Source of the DNA: a virus
DNA length: 36,614 bases
Direction: 5' to 3' (one strand)
Virus record (IMG/VR): IMGVR_UViG_3300044961_000937
Span: 1 to 36,614 of that record
This document shows positions 14,347-22,257 of this stretch, piece by piece (positions within the stretch are counted from its first letter, which is position 1; each line of letters begins with the position of its first letter). The position numbers were made by a program, and so were the translations under genes. Below the pieces are notes generated by a model that saw only the letters and a list, made by a program, of their open reading frames with translations, searched no databases and was not told where the DNA came from.

Positions 14347-14903
14347 TGACTAACGAAGAGAGACTTATTAATCTTGAGTCAAAGGTTGACAGAATCATCG
14401 AGGCGATAAGTCCGCAAGCGACGCAAGAATCCGACGCAAACGCAGAAATACTTGCCGAAATACGCAAACTGCGGAACGAACAAAAGATGACTACGGCATT
14501 GAGTTTCGATGAGCAAGATGAATTTACTGATGAAGACATCACTTTTAACAAGCGAAGAAACATATTCATGGCGTTGGCTCTTGTAGTATCGTGTGGCTTT
14601 ACCGTAGCGATGTGGCTCTTTTATCTGCCACTTTTCACGCTTGCGTTCATTTTGTTTTTAATATTCGGACTCCAAGCTGTAATCTTAGTGCTTGATGAGT
14701 ATAATTTACCCGGTAACACAATAAAAAGGATAAGTAAAAATGCGGTTGCTTCTGCTATCTTTATACTTGCTGTTACTCTTGTCGTTAGCACTGGTGCTCA
14801 AATTGGAAATTCCCTCATCACTGAGCGAAGCAGAGGCGAAGAATATCGCCCACCGGCTATTGAGCAACGATACGACAACGGCAGAGGAGACAAAGAAGAA
14901 TGA
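14346..14903 (+). CDS. Holin-like three-transmembrane protein
   Basis: 185 aa from the ATG at 14346; a GTG one codon earlier is also possible. Residues 1-70 are hydrophilic and coiled. Three membrane segments follow at about 72-90, 93-115 and 132-152, then a charged tail. A protein of this shape just before an endolysin is a probable holin or lysis regulator. Its third membrane segment and its tail are encoded by the same DNA, in another frame, as the signal anchor of the endolysin. The 164-bp overlap is far more than translational coupling needs. Confidence 0.65.
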   Translation: MTNEERLINLESKVDRIIEAISPQATQESDANAEILAEIRKLRNEQKMTTALSFDEQDEFTDEDITFNKRRNIFMALALVVSCGFTVAMWLFYLPLFTLAFILFLIFGLQAVILVLDEYNLPGNTIKRISKNAVASAIFILAVTLVVSTGAQIGNSLITERSRGEEYRPPAIEQRYDNGRGDKEE

Positions 14904-15681
14904 CATACCGTTTCACGTGGCACTCATGCTTGAATGCATTGATGTTGTCGAGGTGCCGAAAGGCTCAAATCGTGGAGACAGTATTGATAAGTGGAGACAG
15001 TATTTCGGATTCACATTCCCGGTGCCGTGGTGCGGAATATTTACAGGACTGAAATCTTATCACGGCAAGGCTACTCCGGTAGTACTTTCGGCATTAGCGA
15101 GGGATTATGCGGTAACAGGATTTACTTATACATTAAGCGACGTTATTTACGGCAATTATATCCCTAAGCCGGGAGACTGGCGGGTAAAACTAAGACAAGG
15201 CGGTGCTCACGTTGATACATTCATAAGTTGGGACACGGCAAATCAAAGAGGCATCATTATCGGGGGGAACGTTAACGATGCAGTACAAATGAGAGAAGTG
15301 ACACTTAGAGGCATGATTGCAGATAGAACAACACATATAACTGATGTAAACGGACTTTACGAATGGAGCTTACAGAATGCAGAAGTTGACATTATTGAGA
15401 GCTTTGAAGGAATTGCGACCTATTATTCCGATTATTTTATCGGTCGGCGGACTGCTTCTGGAGAAGTATATAGAGCGGAAGCTTTCACAGCCGCAAGCAA
15501 AGAGCTTGCATTCGGAACAAGAGTCAGAGTCACAAATCCGAGAAACGGTAAAAGTGTAGAAGTAGTAATCAATGACCGTGGACCGTATAAGAATAATGCA
15601 ATCATAGACTTGAGCCATGCGGCGGCTGACTTAATTGATATACGAAAAGGAAGAGTACTTGTAGAAGTGCTTAATTATTAA
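14740..15681 (+). CDS. Dual-domain endolysin: CHAP-like plus RlpA-like
   Basis: 313 aa. Residues 1-22 are a leucine-rich signal anchor (MRLLLLSLYL...), possibly of signal-arrest-release type. Residues about 60-205 resemble a CHAP/NlpC peptidoglycan hydrolase: VEVPKGSNRGDSIDKW, catalytic Cys98 in VPWCGIF and likely His157 in GGAHVDTF. Residues 226-311 are an RlpA-like double-psi beta-barrel (ATYYSDYFIGRRTASG, then FGTRVRVTNPRNG, then VINDRGPY with Asp279, and IIDLSHAAA), a lytic-transglycosylase-type fold. It would cleave cell-wall peptide and glycan bonds. The start has AAGGA 9 nt upstream; later starts would remove the signal. The fusion of these two activities is uncommon. Confidence 0.85.
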   Translation: MRLLLLSLYLLLLLSLALVLKLEIPSSLSEAEAKNIAHRLLSNDTTTAEETKKNDIPFHVALMLECIDVVEVPKGSNRGDSIDKWRQYFGFTFPVPWCGIFTGLKSYHGKATPVVLSALARDYAVTGFTYTLSDVIYGNYIPKPGDWRVKLRQGGAHVDTFISWDTANQRGIIIGGNVNDAVQMREVTLRGMIADRTTHITDVNGLYEWSLQNAEVDIIESFEGIATYYSDYFIGRRTASGEVYRAEAFTAASKELAFGTRVRVTNPRNGKSVEVVINDRGPYKNNAIIDLSHAAADLIDIRKGRVLVEVLNY

Positions 15682-15700
15682 TAAATTGTAGGAGTTTAAA

Positions 15701-16066
15701 ATGGATTTCTTACCTGATTATCTGAGAGAGTTCAATGTGCTAATCGGCTTATTGCTCTTATTTGGCGTTACAGTAATCGGAGTTATTCTTCTTAACTGGG
15801 TAGGTAAAAAAATTGGCATCGAGACCAAGGCGGCCGAAGAACAGTTAAAGACAATCAACGAGACGGCACAAAAGGAAATCGTAAAGGAAGTACAGAAAGT
15901 AAGCGAACAATTGACAAAACCACAAACAATTGAGACACAACCGGACGAGAGCGTAACAATCAAACCTGTAACAAAAACATATGTAGCAAGAGATGAAAAT
16001 GGACGATTCACGAAAGTTGAGGACGCTCCGAAACGTGGTCCCGGAAGACCAAGGAAGGCAAAATGA
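15701..16066 (+). CDS. Membrane-anchored protein with AT-hook-like tail (inner-membrane spanin candidate)
   Basis: 121 aa. The membrane segment is at about residues 13-33 (VLIGLLLLFGVTVIGVILL). A coiled-coil stretch follows at 40-70 and a Pro/Thr-rich linker leads to a basic C-terminus KRGPGRPRKAK, which contains the AT-hook core (GRPRK). Its location right before a lipoprotein gene, with a 4-bp ATGA overlap, is the layout of inner/outer spanin pairs, which fuse the two membranes at the end of lysis. The AT-hook-like tail would not be expected in a spanin, so a role in DNA or envelope tethering cannot be excluded. Confidence 0.65.
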   Translation: MDFLPDYLREFNVLIGLLLLFGVTVIGVILLNWVGKKIGIETKAAEEQLKTINETAQKEIVKEVQKVSEQLTKPQTIETQPDESVTIKPVTKTYVARDENGRFTKVEDAPKRGPGRPRKAK

Positions 16067-16383
16067 GAACTTTACTGATTGCTGTAATTCTTTTGTTTAC
16101 TATGAGCGGTTGCAGTTTTCTGAAAAGTACAGCAAGTTACTTTTACGAAAACATTGAAATCACATGGAAGCCCGACAAAGCGAAGGATACCGAGCCTGTG
16201 GATTCAATTGTTGTCCACTTTCCACCGGTATATTGGACAGAACCACCGTGCGAATTTGTGACTGAAGAGAAGGAGACTGAATTTACTAAAAGCGGTTACG
16301 AGGTTTGGATTTTGGATAATCCATTTGCTCGCAGAGTTGAAGTTAAACGGCAAGATACAGTAATTTACATTTACAGGAAGTAA
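16063..16383 (+). CDS. Small lipoprotein (outer-membrane spanin candidate)
   Basis: 106 aa. The signal peptide ends in lipobox TMSGC (Cys17), so the mature protein is lipid-anchored. The rest is a beta-rich domain with no recognised family (VVHFPPVYWTEPP, then GYEVWILDNP). It overlaps the membrane-anchored gene by 4 bp, which together suggests an i-/o-spanin pair. At about 90 mature residues it is longer than Rz1 lipoproteins but within the range of two-component spanins. Confidence 0.7.
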   Translation: MRTLLIAVILLFTMSGCSFLKSTASYFYENIEITWKPDKAKDTEPVDSIVVHFPPVYWTEPPCEFVTEEKETEFTKSGYEVWILDNPFARRVEVKRQDTVIYIYRK

Positions 16384-16384
16384 C

Positions 16385-16717
16385 GTGAAAAGTCAAGTTG
16401 TCAGAGGTTCGACACTTAGGATACATTTTCAGTACAAACTGAATGGAATTGTGCAGAGCTTGACCGATTGCACGGTTTATCATACTTGGAAGAGGTCAGC
16501 AAAAGACACAACTCCGGCTCTCGAAATTGCCAAAACCGAGCATGACAGCGAGTATGAAACAATAATCGAAGTCACTCCGGCAATGAGTTCGGAACTTGAC
16601 TTAGGAACGTACTATTACGACTTTGCAATAAAGACCGCTGACGACAAAATCATAACTGACAAAAAGATGCAGGGACATTTTGAGCTAATACCGATGATTA
16701 GTAATGTTTCGGAGTAA
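16385..16717 (+). CDS. Tail-associated beta-domain protein, baseplate-like
   Basis: 110 aa starting with GTG at 16385. The sequence reads as one immunoglobulin-like/BppU-N-like beta domain (QVVRGSTLRIHFQYKLNGIVQSLTDC, then YETIIEVTPAMSSELDLGTYYYDFAIKTADDK). Such domains occur in baseplate or upper tail proteins that connect fibres to the tail tip and often lie at the start of fibre clusters, as here. Family assignment is by pattern only. Confidence 0.6.
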   Translation: MKSQVVRGSTLRIHFQYKLNGIVQSLTDCTVYHTWKRSAKDTTPALEIAKTEHDSEYETIIEVTPAMSSELDLGTYYYDFAIKTADDKIITDKKMQGHFELIPMISNVSE

Positions 16718-16719
16718 GC

Positions 16720-16926
16720 ATGGACATTGAATTTGTATTTGATGTAACAACAGATACGCATGAGATTTCAATCGAAAGCAACGAGATTGTTGTTAATCAG
16801 GAAGACAGAGCATTGGTCGAAGAAGGACATAATCATGACGACAGGTATTATACTAAAGTCCAAACCGATGACAAACTTGATTTAAAACATGACAAAAATT
16901 CATATATAAACGGAGGGACATTTTAA
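16720..16926 (+). CDS. Short tail-fibre module ending in NGGTF
   Basis: 68 aa. Contains the tail-fibre repeat GHNHDDRYYTKVQTDDKL (the HNHDxRYYTKxExD type) and ends in YINGGTF. It looks like one fragment of a modular fibre rather than a whole fibre, and its last codons overlap the start of the next gene (TAATG). Confidence 0.7.
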   Translation: MDIEFVFDVTTDTHEISIESNEIVVNQEDRALVEEGHNHDDRYYTKVQTDDKLDLKHDKNSYINGGTF

Positions 16927-17384
16927 TGTCACAGCAAAGAATACAATTAAGGCGAGGGCTTGACGAGAACTTGCCGAATAGCGGGATGCTTGAAGGCGAA
17001 CCGCTTGTAACTCTTGACAGAGGGAATATACACATAGCAACTGAAGCGACAGTTCGTAAACCAATTACTCCTGCGATTGAAGACTTGGCATCAATCGGCA
17101 CTATAAACGGAGCAGCAGATTTACTAATCATCCACGATGCTGACGGCTCGGGGCAGAAAGAAAAAAAAGTAACAGTAAACGATTTAAAAGAAGCTTTCAA
17201 CATACCCCCTGCAAGTACCGATGAGAAGGTTGCTGTTGTATCCGGGGCAACTGCCGGATATATCTGGGGAACTGATGGTACAGATGGTATATTTCGTATG
17301 GGTAGCTCAATGAAGTGGACCAAGGACGGGGGTAATGCATTTGTTACGCTCGATGTTGATGTGATAGACGGTGGCACATTCTAA
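16926..17384 (+). CDS. Tail-fibre/receptor-binding module, Mtd-N-like start
   Basis: 152 aa. The start MSQQRIQLRRGLDENLPNSGMLEGEPLVTLDRGNIHIAT matches the N-terminal adaptor of the major-tropism-determinant type (R.QLRR.T......P..GE......g...iGdg), which fixes receptor-binding proteins to the tail. The end is VIDGGTF, the same closing module as the preceding gene. Receptor-binding or fibre-chain role inferred. Confidence 0.7.
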   Translation: MSQQRIQLRRGLDENLPNSGMLEGEPLVTLDRGNIHIATEATVRKPITPAIEDLASIGTINGAADLLIIHDADGSGQKEKKVTVNDLKEAFNIPPASTDEKVAVVSGATAGYIWGTDGTDGIFRMGSSMKWTKDGGNAFVTLDVDVIDGGTF

Positions 17385-17896
17385 TGGCAAGAGATAAAAC
17401 AATAAGGTTTTTACGCACTTCGCTGTCAAGTTTGAATACTCAGGCAGGGAGTAGTAATTTGCTTATTGGCGAGCCTTATTATGTCACAGATGAAGATGCA
17501 ATTGCCATTGGTAAGTCAACAAGTACCTATATTTTATTTGAGAGAAAAAGAGCTATTTTTATAGAAATGTTTGATATGACCGATGATGTCACGATAAATA
17601 AAGAGTACCATTTTAGAGTACCTGAAATAATCGGGACTAATAAACTAATTACAGCAAAAGCAAGAGTTATTACGGCAGGAACTACCAATGCAACAACTGT
17701 TTCTGTTTATAATGGAGCTACTAACATGCTATCAAGCAATATCTCGGTATCATCGGCAAGAACAAATGGTTCAGGAACGGTAAACACAAGTAACAACTCG
17801 GTAGCCGAAAACGACTTAATCAAGCTGAAAGTAGAAACTGTCAGCACAACAGCACCAAAAGGACTTGTAATTGAATTAATATTCAGGAAAGACTAA
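17384..17896 (+). CDS. Receptor-binding protein, Mtd-N start plus beta domain
   Basis: 170 aa. The N-terminal KTIRFLRTSLSSLNTQAGSSNLLIGEPYYVTDEDAIAIG is a second Mtd-N-like adaptor. The remainder (from KRAIFIEMFDMTDDVTINKEYHFRVPEIIG) is a single beta-sandwich-like domain, probably host-facing. It overlaps the preceding fibre module by one base, and the 1-bp gap to the next gene keeps it in the same operon. Receptor type unknown. Confidence 0.65.
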   Translation: MARDKTIRFLRTSLSSLNTQAGSSNLLIGEPYYVTDEDAIAIGKSTSTYILFERKRAIFIEMFDMTDDVTINKEYHFRVPEIIGTNKLITAKARVITAGTTNATTVSVYNGATNMLSSNISVSSARTNGSGTVNTSNNSVAENDLIKLKVETVSTTAPKGLVIELIFRKD

Positions 17897-17897
17897 A

Positions 17898-18161
17898 ATG
17901 GAATACAGATTAACCGAAAAAGAGGTTTACAGCAAAGATACAACGCCAATTGAGGTATATGCAAACGATAAATTGCTTTACACTACATCACGTTCGCAAC
18001 TTTTGTCAACGATGCACATGATAGAGCAAAGGCGACGTGAGTATAATGTAAGAGCAGATAAAGAGATCGAAATGAACAAAGAAGAACTTGCAGAAATAGA
18101 TGAACTATTAAGAGACGTAATAGTAATTGTACCTGAAACAGAAGAAGAGGAAGAAGAATAA
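17898..18161 (+). CDS. Small charged protein in fibre cluster, unknown
   Basis: 87 aa; helical and very charged, ending in seven acidic residues (EEEEEE run). No signal or known domain. Located between two receptor-binding genes, it may be a fibre chaperone, but this rests only on position. Confidence 0.6.
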   Translation: MEYRLTEKEVYSKDTTPIEVYANDKLLYTTSRSQLLSTMHMIEQRRREYNVRADKEIEMNKEELAEIDELLRDVIVIVPETEEEEEE

Positions 18162-19390
18162 TGCCCGCACATCGCAGAGTCAAATCCTTTTTAAGTAATG
18201 CAACTTTCGTAGCACCATTCGACGGAACTTATTCTTTTTTTGGAATTGCAGCCGGAGGTGGAGGTACAATGAATGTTCGTGCTGGTGGCGGAGCGGCTTC
18301 TGCCCATAAGTCGGTATATATGAATAAAGATGACGAAGCTGATATTGTTGTTGGGACCGGAGCATCTGATACGAATGGCGGAGATTCAACTGTAACTATA
18401 AACAGTACGGTAGTATTAAAAGCTGTTGGTGGGAAAAGAGGTGGTTACGGAGCAACAAACGGTGGTCAAGCAAGCGATTGTATCGGTGATGTTGCATACA
18501 GCGGTTCAAGTGGTCAAACAGGAACAGGAACGACAAGACGATATGGTGGCGATGCCGCAGGCTCTTTAATGAATGCTGAAGCCGGTGGAGGTAATTATTT
18601 TGGAGGTTGTTCAGGAAACTTAGCCGCAGTCACTCACAGATTGTACGGTTCGGGCGGTCATAGCAGAAGTGACGAAGCAATTGCAGGTCGACAAGGTGTT
18701 GTAATGGTATATTACAATGAGGAAATCTCTGATTATCCAACGATTAAAGACTGGGCATATAGTAGAAGTGCAGAGCCCGGCTCAACAAGTCATGTTATTA
18801 ATATGCCCGATGCAAATGCAGGGGATTTGTTGCTTGTAATGTTTTCTTGTGATTCTCTCAGCACAAACACTTATACAACAACAAGCGGATGGACACTTCT
18901 GGGGCAGCAAGCGAATACAGGTACAGAAACAGTAAGACTACTCGTTTATTACAAAGTAGCAACCGGAAGTGACTCGTTAACAATAACATCGAGCATCCAA
19001 GAAGGCAGTACAGCAATGGCGATTAGTATTAGGAATGCTGATACTCCAACAGGGTCAAGTGTAGGAGGGAATTCTGCAAATGCTAATCCACCGAATCATT
19101 CTATTGACAGTACTGCTAACTGTTTATGGATAGCAGTAATGGGGCGAGATTTGAGTGATGGAGGAACAAGAGAAGTAACTGCACCACCGAGTGGATACCT
19201 TGACTTTCATTATTTATCTCCTAAAAATCAAATAAATGGAGCTGATATAGCCATAGCAACAAAACATGCTAACGCAAGCAGCGAAGACCCCGGCGTATTT
19301 ACGTCTGATGTAGAGCAATGGGCAGCATTTACAATAGGCATAAAGTATACAGCAGACACAAAGAAAAGAAGAAAATTAATGATAATATAG
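18161..19390 (+). CDS. Gly-rich receptor-binding/tail-tip protein
   Basis: 409 aa. Residues about 20-180 are a Gly-rich beta domain (GIAAGGGGTMNVRAGGGAAS, then VVGTGASDTNGG, GGNYFGGCSG) typical of phage tip proteins with packed polyglycine helices or loops. Residues about 190-400 are a separate beta-sandwich-like domain (WAYSRSAEPGSTSHVINMPDANAG onward). The C-terminus is basic (KKRRKLMII). Expected to sit at the tail tip and contact the host. Composition differs sharply from neighbouring head genes, as usual for exchanged adhesin modules. Confidence 0.75.
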   Translation: MPAHRRVKSFLSNATFVAPFDGTYSFFGIAAGGGGTMNVRAGGGAASAHKSVYMNKDDEADIVVGTGASDTNGGDSTVTINSTVVLKAVGGKRGGYGATNGGQASDCIGDVAYSGSSGQTGTGTTRRYGGDAAGSLMNAEAGGGNYFGGCSGNLAAVTHRLYGSGGHSRSDEAIAGRQGVVMVYYNEEISDYPTIKDWAYSRSAEPGSTSHVINMPDANAGDLLLVMFSCDSLSTNTYTTTSGWTLLGQQANTGTETVRLLVYYKVATGSDSLTITSSIQEGSTAMAISIRNADTPTGSSVGGNSANANPPNHSIDSTANCLWIAVMGRDLSDGGTREVTAPPSGYLDFHYLSPKNQINGADIAIATKHANASSEDPGVFTSDVEQWAAFTIGIKYTADTKKRRKLMII

Positions 19391-19391
19391 C

Positions 19392-19655
19392 ATGGAAGCA
19401 CTACAAGCAATAGACTTAGAAAGTGGAGAAGAATCTGTAATCGAAAAAAGCGAGATTGCAGACCGTTACTACGTTCACGAGCAAACGAATGCAGAAGCAA
19501 TATGGGAGATTGAGCATGAGCTCGGCAAACGTCCGTCGGTCTCGGTCGTGGACACAGGGGACAACGTAATCGTACCCGACATTCTATACATTGACGATGA
19601 TAATTTGGAACTGCATTTTGCAGGGGCAACAAGCGGTAAAGCATATTTGAATTGA
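19392..19655 (+). CDS. Tail-fibre carboxy-domain module (NLGK-type)
   Basis: 87 aa. Residues 28-87 are the widespread fibre-tip domain seen in many phages: YVHEQTNAEAIWEIEHELGK, RPSVSVVDTGDNVI, DNLELHFAGATSGKAYLN. It is short and stands alone as its own gene, so it probably assembles with the neighbouring fibre chains. Confidence 0.75.
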   Translation: MEALQAIDLESGEESVIEKSEIADRYYVHEQTNAEAIWEIEHELGKRPSVSVVDTGDNVIVPDILYIDDDNLELHFAGATSGKAYLN

Positions 19656-19662
19656 GGAACTT

Positions 19663-20685
19663 ATGATATTAGCCAATCACCTTGACGCAGCGAAGCATGA
19701 ATTAAGAAATGCGAAAGGACACATTTTAACTGCCAATCCGAGTAGTCCGGGAGAGGCACAATTTTATTACAACTCCGTTGACAAGCAATATTACTATTTC
19801 AACGGTACCGTTTGGGTTCCGTTCGGAGTCAACGACCATACGATGTTAAGCAATATCGGGACGAATACTCATGCTCAAATTGACAGTCATATTGCAAATA
19901 CATCGAATCCGCACGCTGTAACCAAAACGCAGGTAGGACTTGGGAATGTTGATGATGTTCAGCAATTGCCGATGGCTTATTTAGACACGGATAATACTCT
20001 TGCTGCCGATTCTGATGTAAAAATACCGTCACAAAAGGCAATCAAGCATTTTGTAGAGGCGCATCTTGCAGGGTTGAAGTGGAAAGACTCGGTTCGGGTT
20101 CTGATTGTATATGAAGATGAATTTTCGGGGACAGTCACACGTGATGGCATTTCACTCGTAGCCGAAGATAGAGTTTTGGTTGTAAATGCTGACGTTTCCG
20201 GGAAAGAGGGCGTTTGGGTAGTCAAATCAGGTGCTTGGGTAAGGGCAACAGATGCGGATACTTCTGCCAAAATACTGCAAATGGTTTGTTATGTTAGAGA
20301 GGGGACTTATGCCGAAACAGCGTGGGTATTGTCGAATGATACGGTTGTTTTAGGTACAACACCACTGAGCTTCGTTCAATTCAGCGGTACAGGATTATAC
20401 ACTCCGGGCTCCGGATTAAGTTTAAACGGTAATCAATTCAACGTCACAAATGCAATCCCGAGAATACATTCTTCAAATATCGGCAACGGCTCAGACACAA
20501 GTATTGTAGTTACTCATAACCTTGGCACACGTGACGTAATAGCGAGAATAAGAGAGAATGCAAGTCCTTACGCTTATTATGAACCGGACTATGAAGCGAC
20601 AAGTACGACACAACTAACGATTAAATTTAGCACAGCACCGACAAGCAATCAGTTTAGAGCTATAATCTTGGGAGCAATAGCATGA
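19663..20685 (+). CDS. Tail fibre protein
   Basis: 340 aa. Order of modules: a short N-terminal attachment segment (MILANHLDAAKHELRNAKGHIL, then FYYNSVDKQYYYFNGTVWVPFG), a fibre repeat THAQIDSHIANTSNPHAVTKTQVGLGNVDD (residues about 67-97), a central beta domain (about 125-240), and a C-terminal HNLGTRDVIARI domain of the same type as the preceding 87-aa gene. This is a classic host-recognition fibre. Its first 55 residues are related to those of the next gene, implying duplication of the attachment part. Confidence 0.85.
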   Translation: MILANHLDAAKHELRNAKGHILTANPSSPGEAQFYYNSVDKQYYYFNGTVWVPFGVNDHTMLSNIGTNTHAQIDSHIANTSNPHAVTKTQVGLGNVDDVQQLPMAYLDTDNTLAADSDVKIPSQKAIKHFVEAHLAGLKWKDSVRVLIVYEDEFSGTVTRDGISLVAEDRVLVVNADVSGKEGVWVVKSGAWVRATDADTSAKILQMVCYVREGTYAETAWVLSNDTVVLGTTPLSFVQFSGTGLYTPGSGLSLNGNQFNVTNAIPRIHSSNIGNGSDTSIVVTHNLGTRDVIARIRENASPYAYYEPDYEATSTTQLTIKFSTAPTSNQFRAIILGAIA

Positions 20686-21305
20686 TTTTAATCAATGACT
20701 TAGACATGAATCACCACGCTTTGCTTAAAGCAAAAATTGAGGAAGTAGGCACTTTGCCGACCGGCTTAACGCAGGATGATGCAGGACGTGTAGTCTTCAT
20801 GAACGGTTTGTTTGTGTGGAACGGATGGCGTTGGCTTGGTTTCTCGGATAACAAGTATTTATTTAAGCCGAATGGACAAATCGTTGTAAACAACGACACG
20901 TGGGTTGATGACGCTCACATAGAGTTTGAAATCGGATCTTATGAGCTATACAGTTTTCAGTTTTATTTATTTCCCGAACCTCAGCCCGGGAGCAATGCAG
21001 TTGAATATTCGTTAAGATTTTCAGCAAGCGAAACCATAACAGAAATGTTTGGCACAAATACACACAATTTCTGTAGGCCTTATTCAGTTACAATTGAAGC
21101 GTTAAAGTATAATACAAATTTACTCAACGATATAGTATTTACAGGGCTTGAAGATGAAGACCCACCACGACCGAAATTATGGTTCGGCATAATTTACGGC
21201 GGTTCACAAATAAGTACAGTTACATTACAGCATAAGGTTACATCAGTAACGGGCATGGTTGAAATTAAAGCAAGTTCACGCTTAATCTTACAGAGGATTT
21301 ATTGA
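20682..21305 (+). CDS. Tail-fibre-like protein sharing an N-terminal anchor with the preceding fibre
   Basis: 207 aa. The first 55 residues (MILINDLDMNHHALLKAKIEEVGTLPTG, then FVWNGWRWLGF) align with the start of the preceding fibre (MILANHLDAAKHELRNAKG, then YYFNGTVWVPFG), so both likely attach at the same place. The remainder is a different beta-rich tip (YSFQFYLFPEPQPGSN onward) with no recognised family. It overlaps the fibre by 4 bp. Confidence 0.7.
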   Translation: MILINDLDMNHHALLKAKIEEVGTLPTGLTQDDAGRVVFMNGLFVWNGWRWLGFSDNKYLFKPNGQIVVNNDTWVDDAHIEFEIGSYELYSFQFYLFPEPQPGSNAVEYSLRFSASETITEMFGTNTHNFCRPYSVTIEALKYNTNLLNDIVFTGLEDEDPPRPKLWFGIIYGGSQISTVTLQHKVTSVTGMVEIKASSRLILQRIY

Positions 21306-21544
21306 TGGCTTTGATTTACAAAATATTGTCAAAGCATATTTCGGGAATACGGAAAATAGTGGCATACAACCGTTATCGTGACGTTCAATTAATCGTTGAA
21401 TGTGACGACAGCGGTACTAATGCAGAAATTGACACCCTGTTACTGCTTGAGACAAATGTACATTACAAAGTGCATATGACAGATAACGCAGACCGACACT
21501 TACGTGATTCTGAAATTTATAAATTTATTAATGTTTATCCATAA
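21305..21544 (+). CDS. Small protein after fibre cluster, unknown
   Basis: 79 aa from the ATG at 21305; a TTG one codon earlier is less likely. It overlaps the preceding stop (TGATG). A mixed alpha/beta sequence without recognised family (IRKIVAYNRYRDVQLIVECDD). Tail-associated by position only. Confidence 0.55.
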   Translation: MALIYKILSKHISGIRKIVAYNRYRDVQLIVECDDSGTNAEIDTLLLLETNVHYKVHMTDNADRHLRDSEIYKFINVYP

Positions 21545-21558
21545 AGGAGAATTAAAAC

Positions 21559-22257
21559 ATGGCAGCAATCCCGCTTTTATACGGTGAATCCGCATGGCTC
21601 AGACTTGTACCCTTAACTTTTACAGAAGGACAGTTTGTAGAGCTTGCAACAATGGGTTCGAAAATTGACTTTACTAATGCGATTAAGGTGACACCATCTA
21701 TCGCAGGAACATCGGCAGGTGACGAAAGTCCCAAGTATCACACGACAGAAGGTGCTAATAAGAATCAATTCTCAGTACCTGACACATCGAAAAATTTCAA
21801 CGTTATTGACGGCTCGGTAATTTCTGAAGAATCGGGTTCGGACAATCAAAACAAGTTTGAGGTGAGTGTAATGTGTACACCTGCTCAACGTTCAACGCTC
21901 ATTGCGGCTTATGAGGATGGAAGTCCGGTTATTGCATCGCGAGAAATCGGTCAAAATTCTGAAACTCAAGCAGTAGCAGGTTATGAGTTTATCTTGGGTA
22001 AAATCACCGACTTCAAAGACAACCCGCAAGCCGGTCCGGCAAGTGTTGATTTTACGGTTGTCGGTATCGGCACATTCACAGTTAAAGAGACCGAGAGCAC
22101 CCCGGACTTTGACCACACAGATTACAATTCAGAAGCAACCGGCTCAGGAAACAAAATACAGCCGGTTAACACTACAGAGAGAACAATACTTGCGATTACA
22201 TCAGGCGATTGGACAAGACTGTTTCAAGGCAAAATTGTCACTAAGTTGGTGTCGTAA
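21559..22257 (+). CDS. Major tail tube protein
   Basis: 232 aa, preceded by a strong AAGGAG. Beta-rich, with FTNAIKVTPSIAGTSAGDESPKYHTTEG, VSVMCTPAQRSTLIAAYEDG and YEFILGKITDFKDNPQAGPASVDFTVVGIGTFTV arranged as in lambda gpV/tube-type proteins (the 'K.t.f....................g.P..vsftl.g.g' strand pair). The strong SD fits high expression. No sheath gene is present, so a non-contractile tail is expected. It precedes the large tail protein and the chaperone. Confidence 0.75.
   Translation: MAAIPLLYGESAWLRLVPLTFTEGQFVELATMGSKIDFTNAIKVTPSIAGTSAGDESPKYHTTEGANKNQFSVPDTSKNFNVIDGSVISEESGSDNQNKFEVSVMCTPAQRSTLIAAYEDGSPVIASREIGQNSETQAVAGYEFILGKITDFKDNPQAGPASVDFTVVGIGTFTVKETESTPDFDHTDYNSEATGSGNKIQPVNTTERTILAITSGDWTRLFQGKIVTKLVS

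Noticed and set aside
21559-22257. Contractile tail sheath
   Set aside because: The protein is only 232 aa and matches a tube-type beta protein; no sheath-sized gene is present in the tail block.
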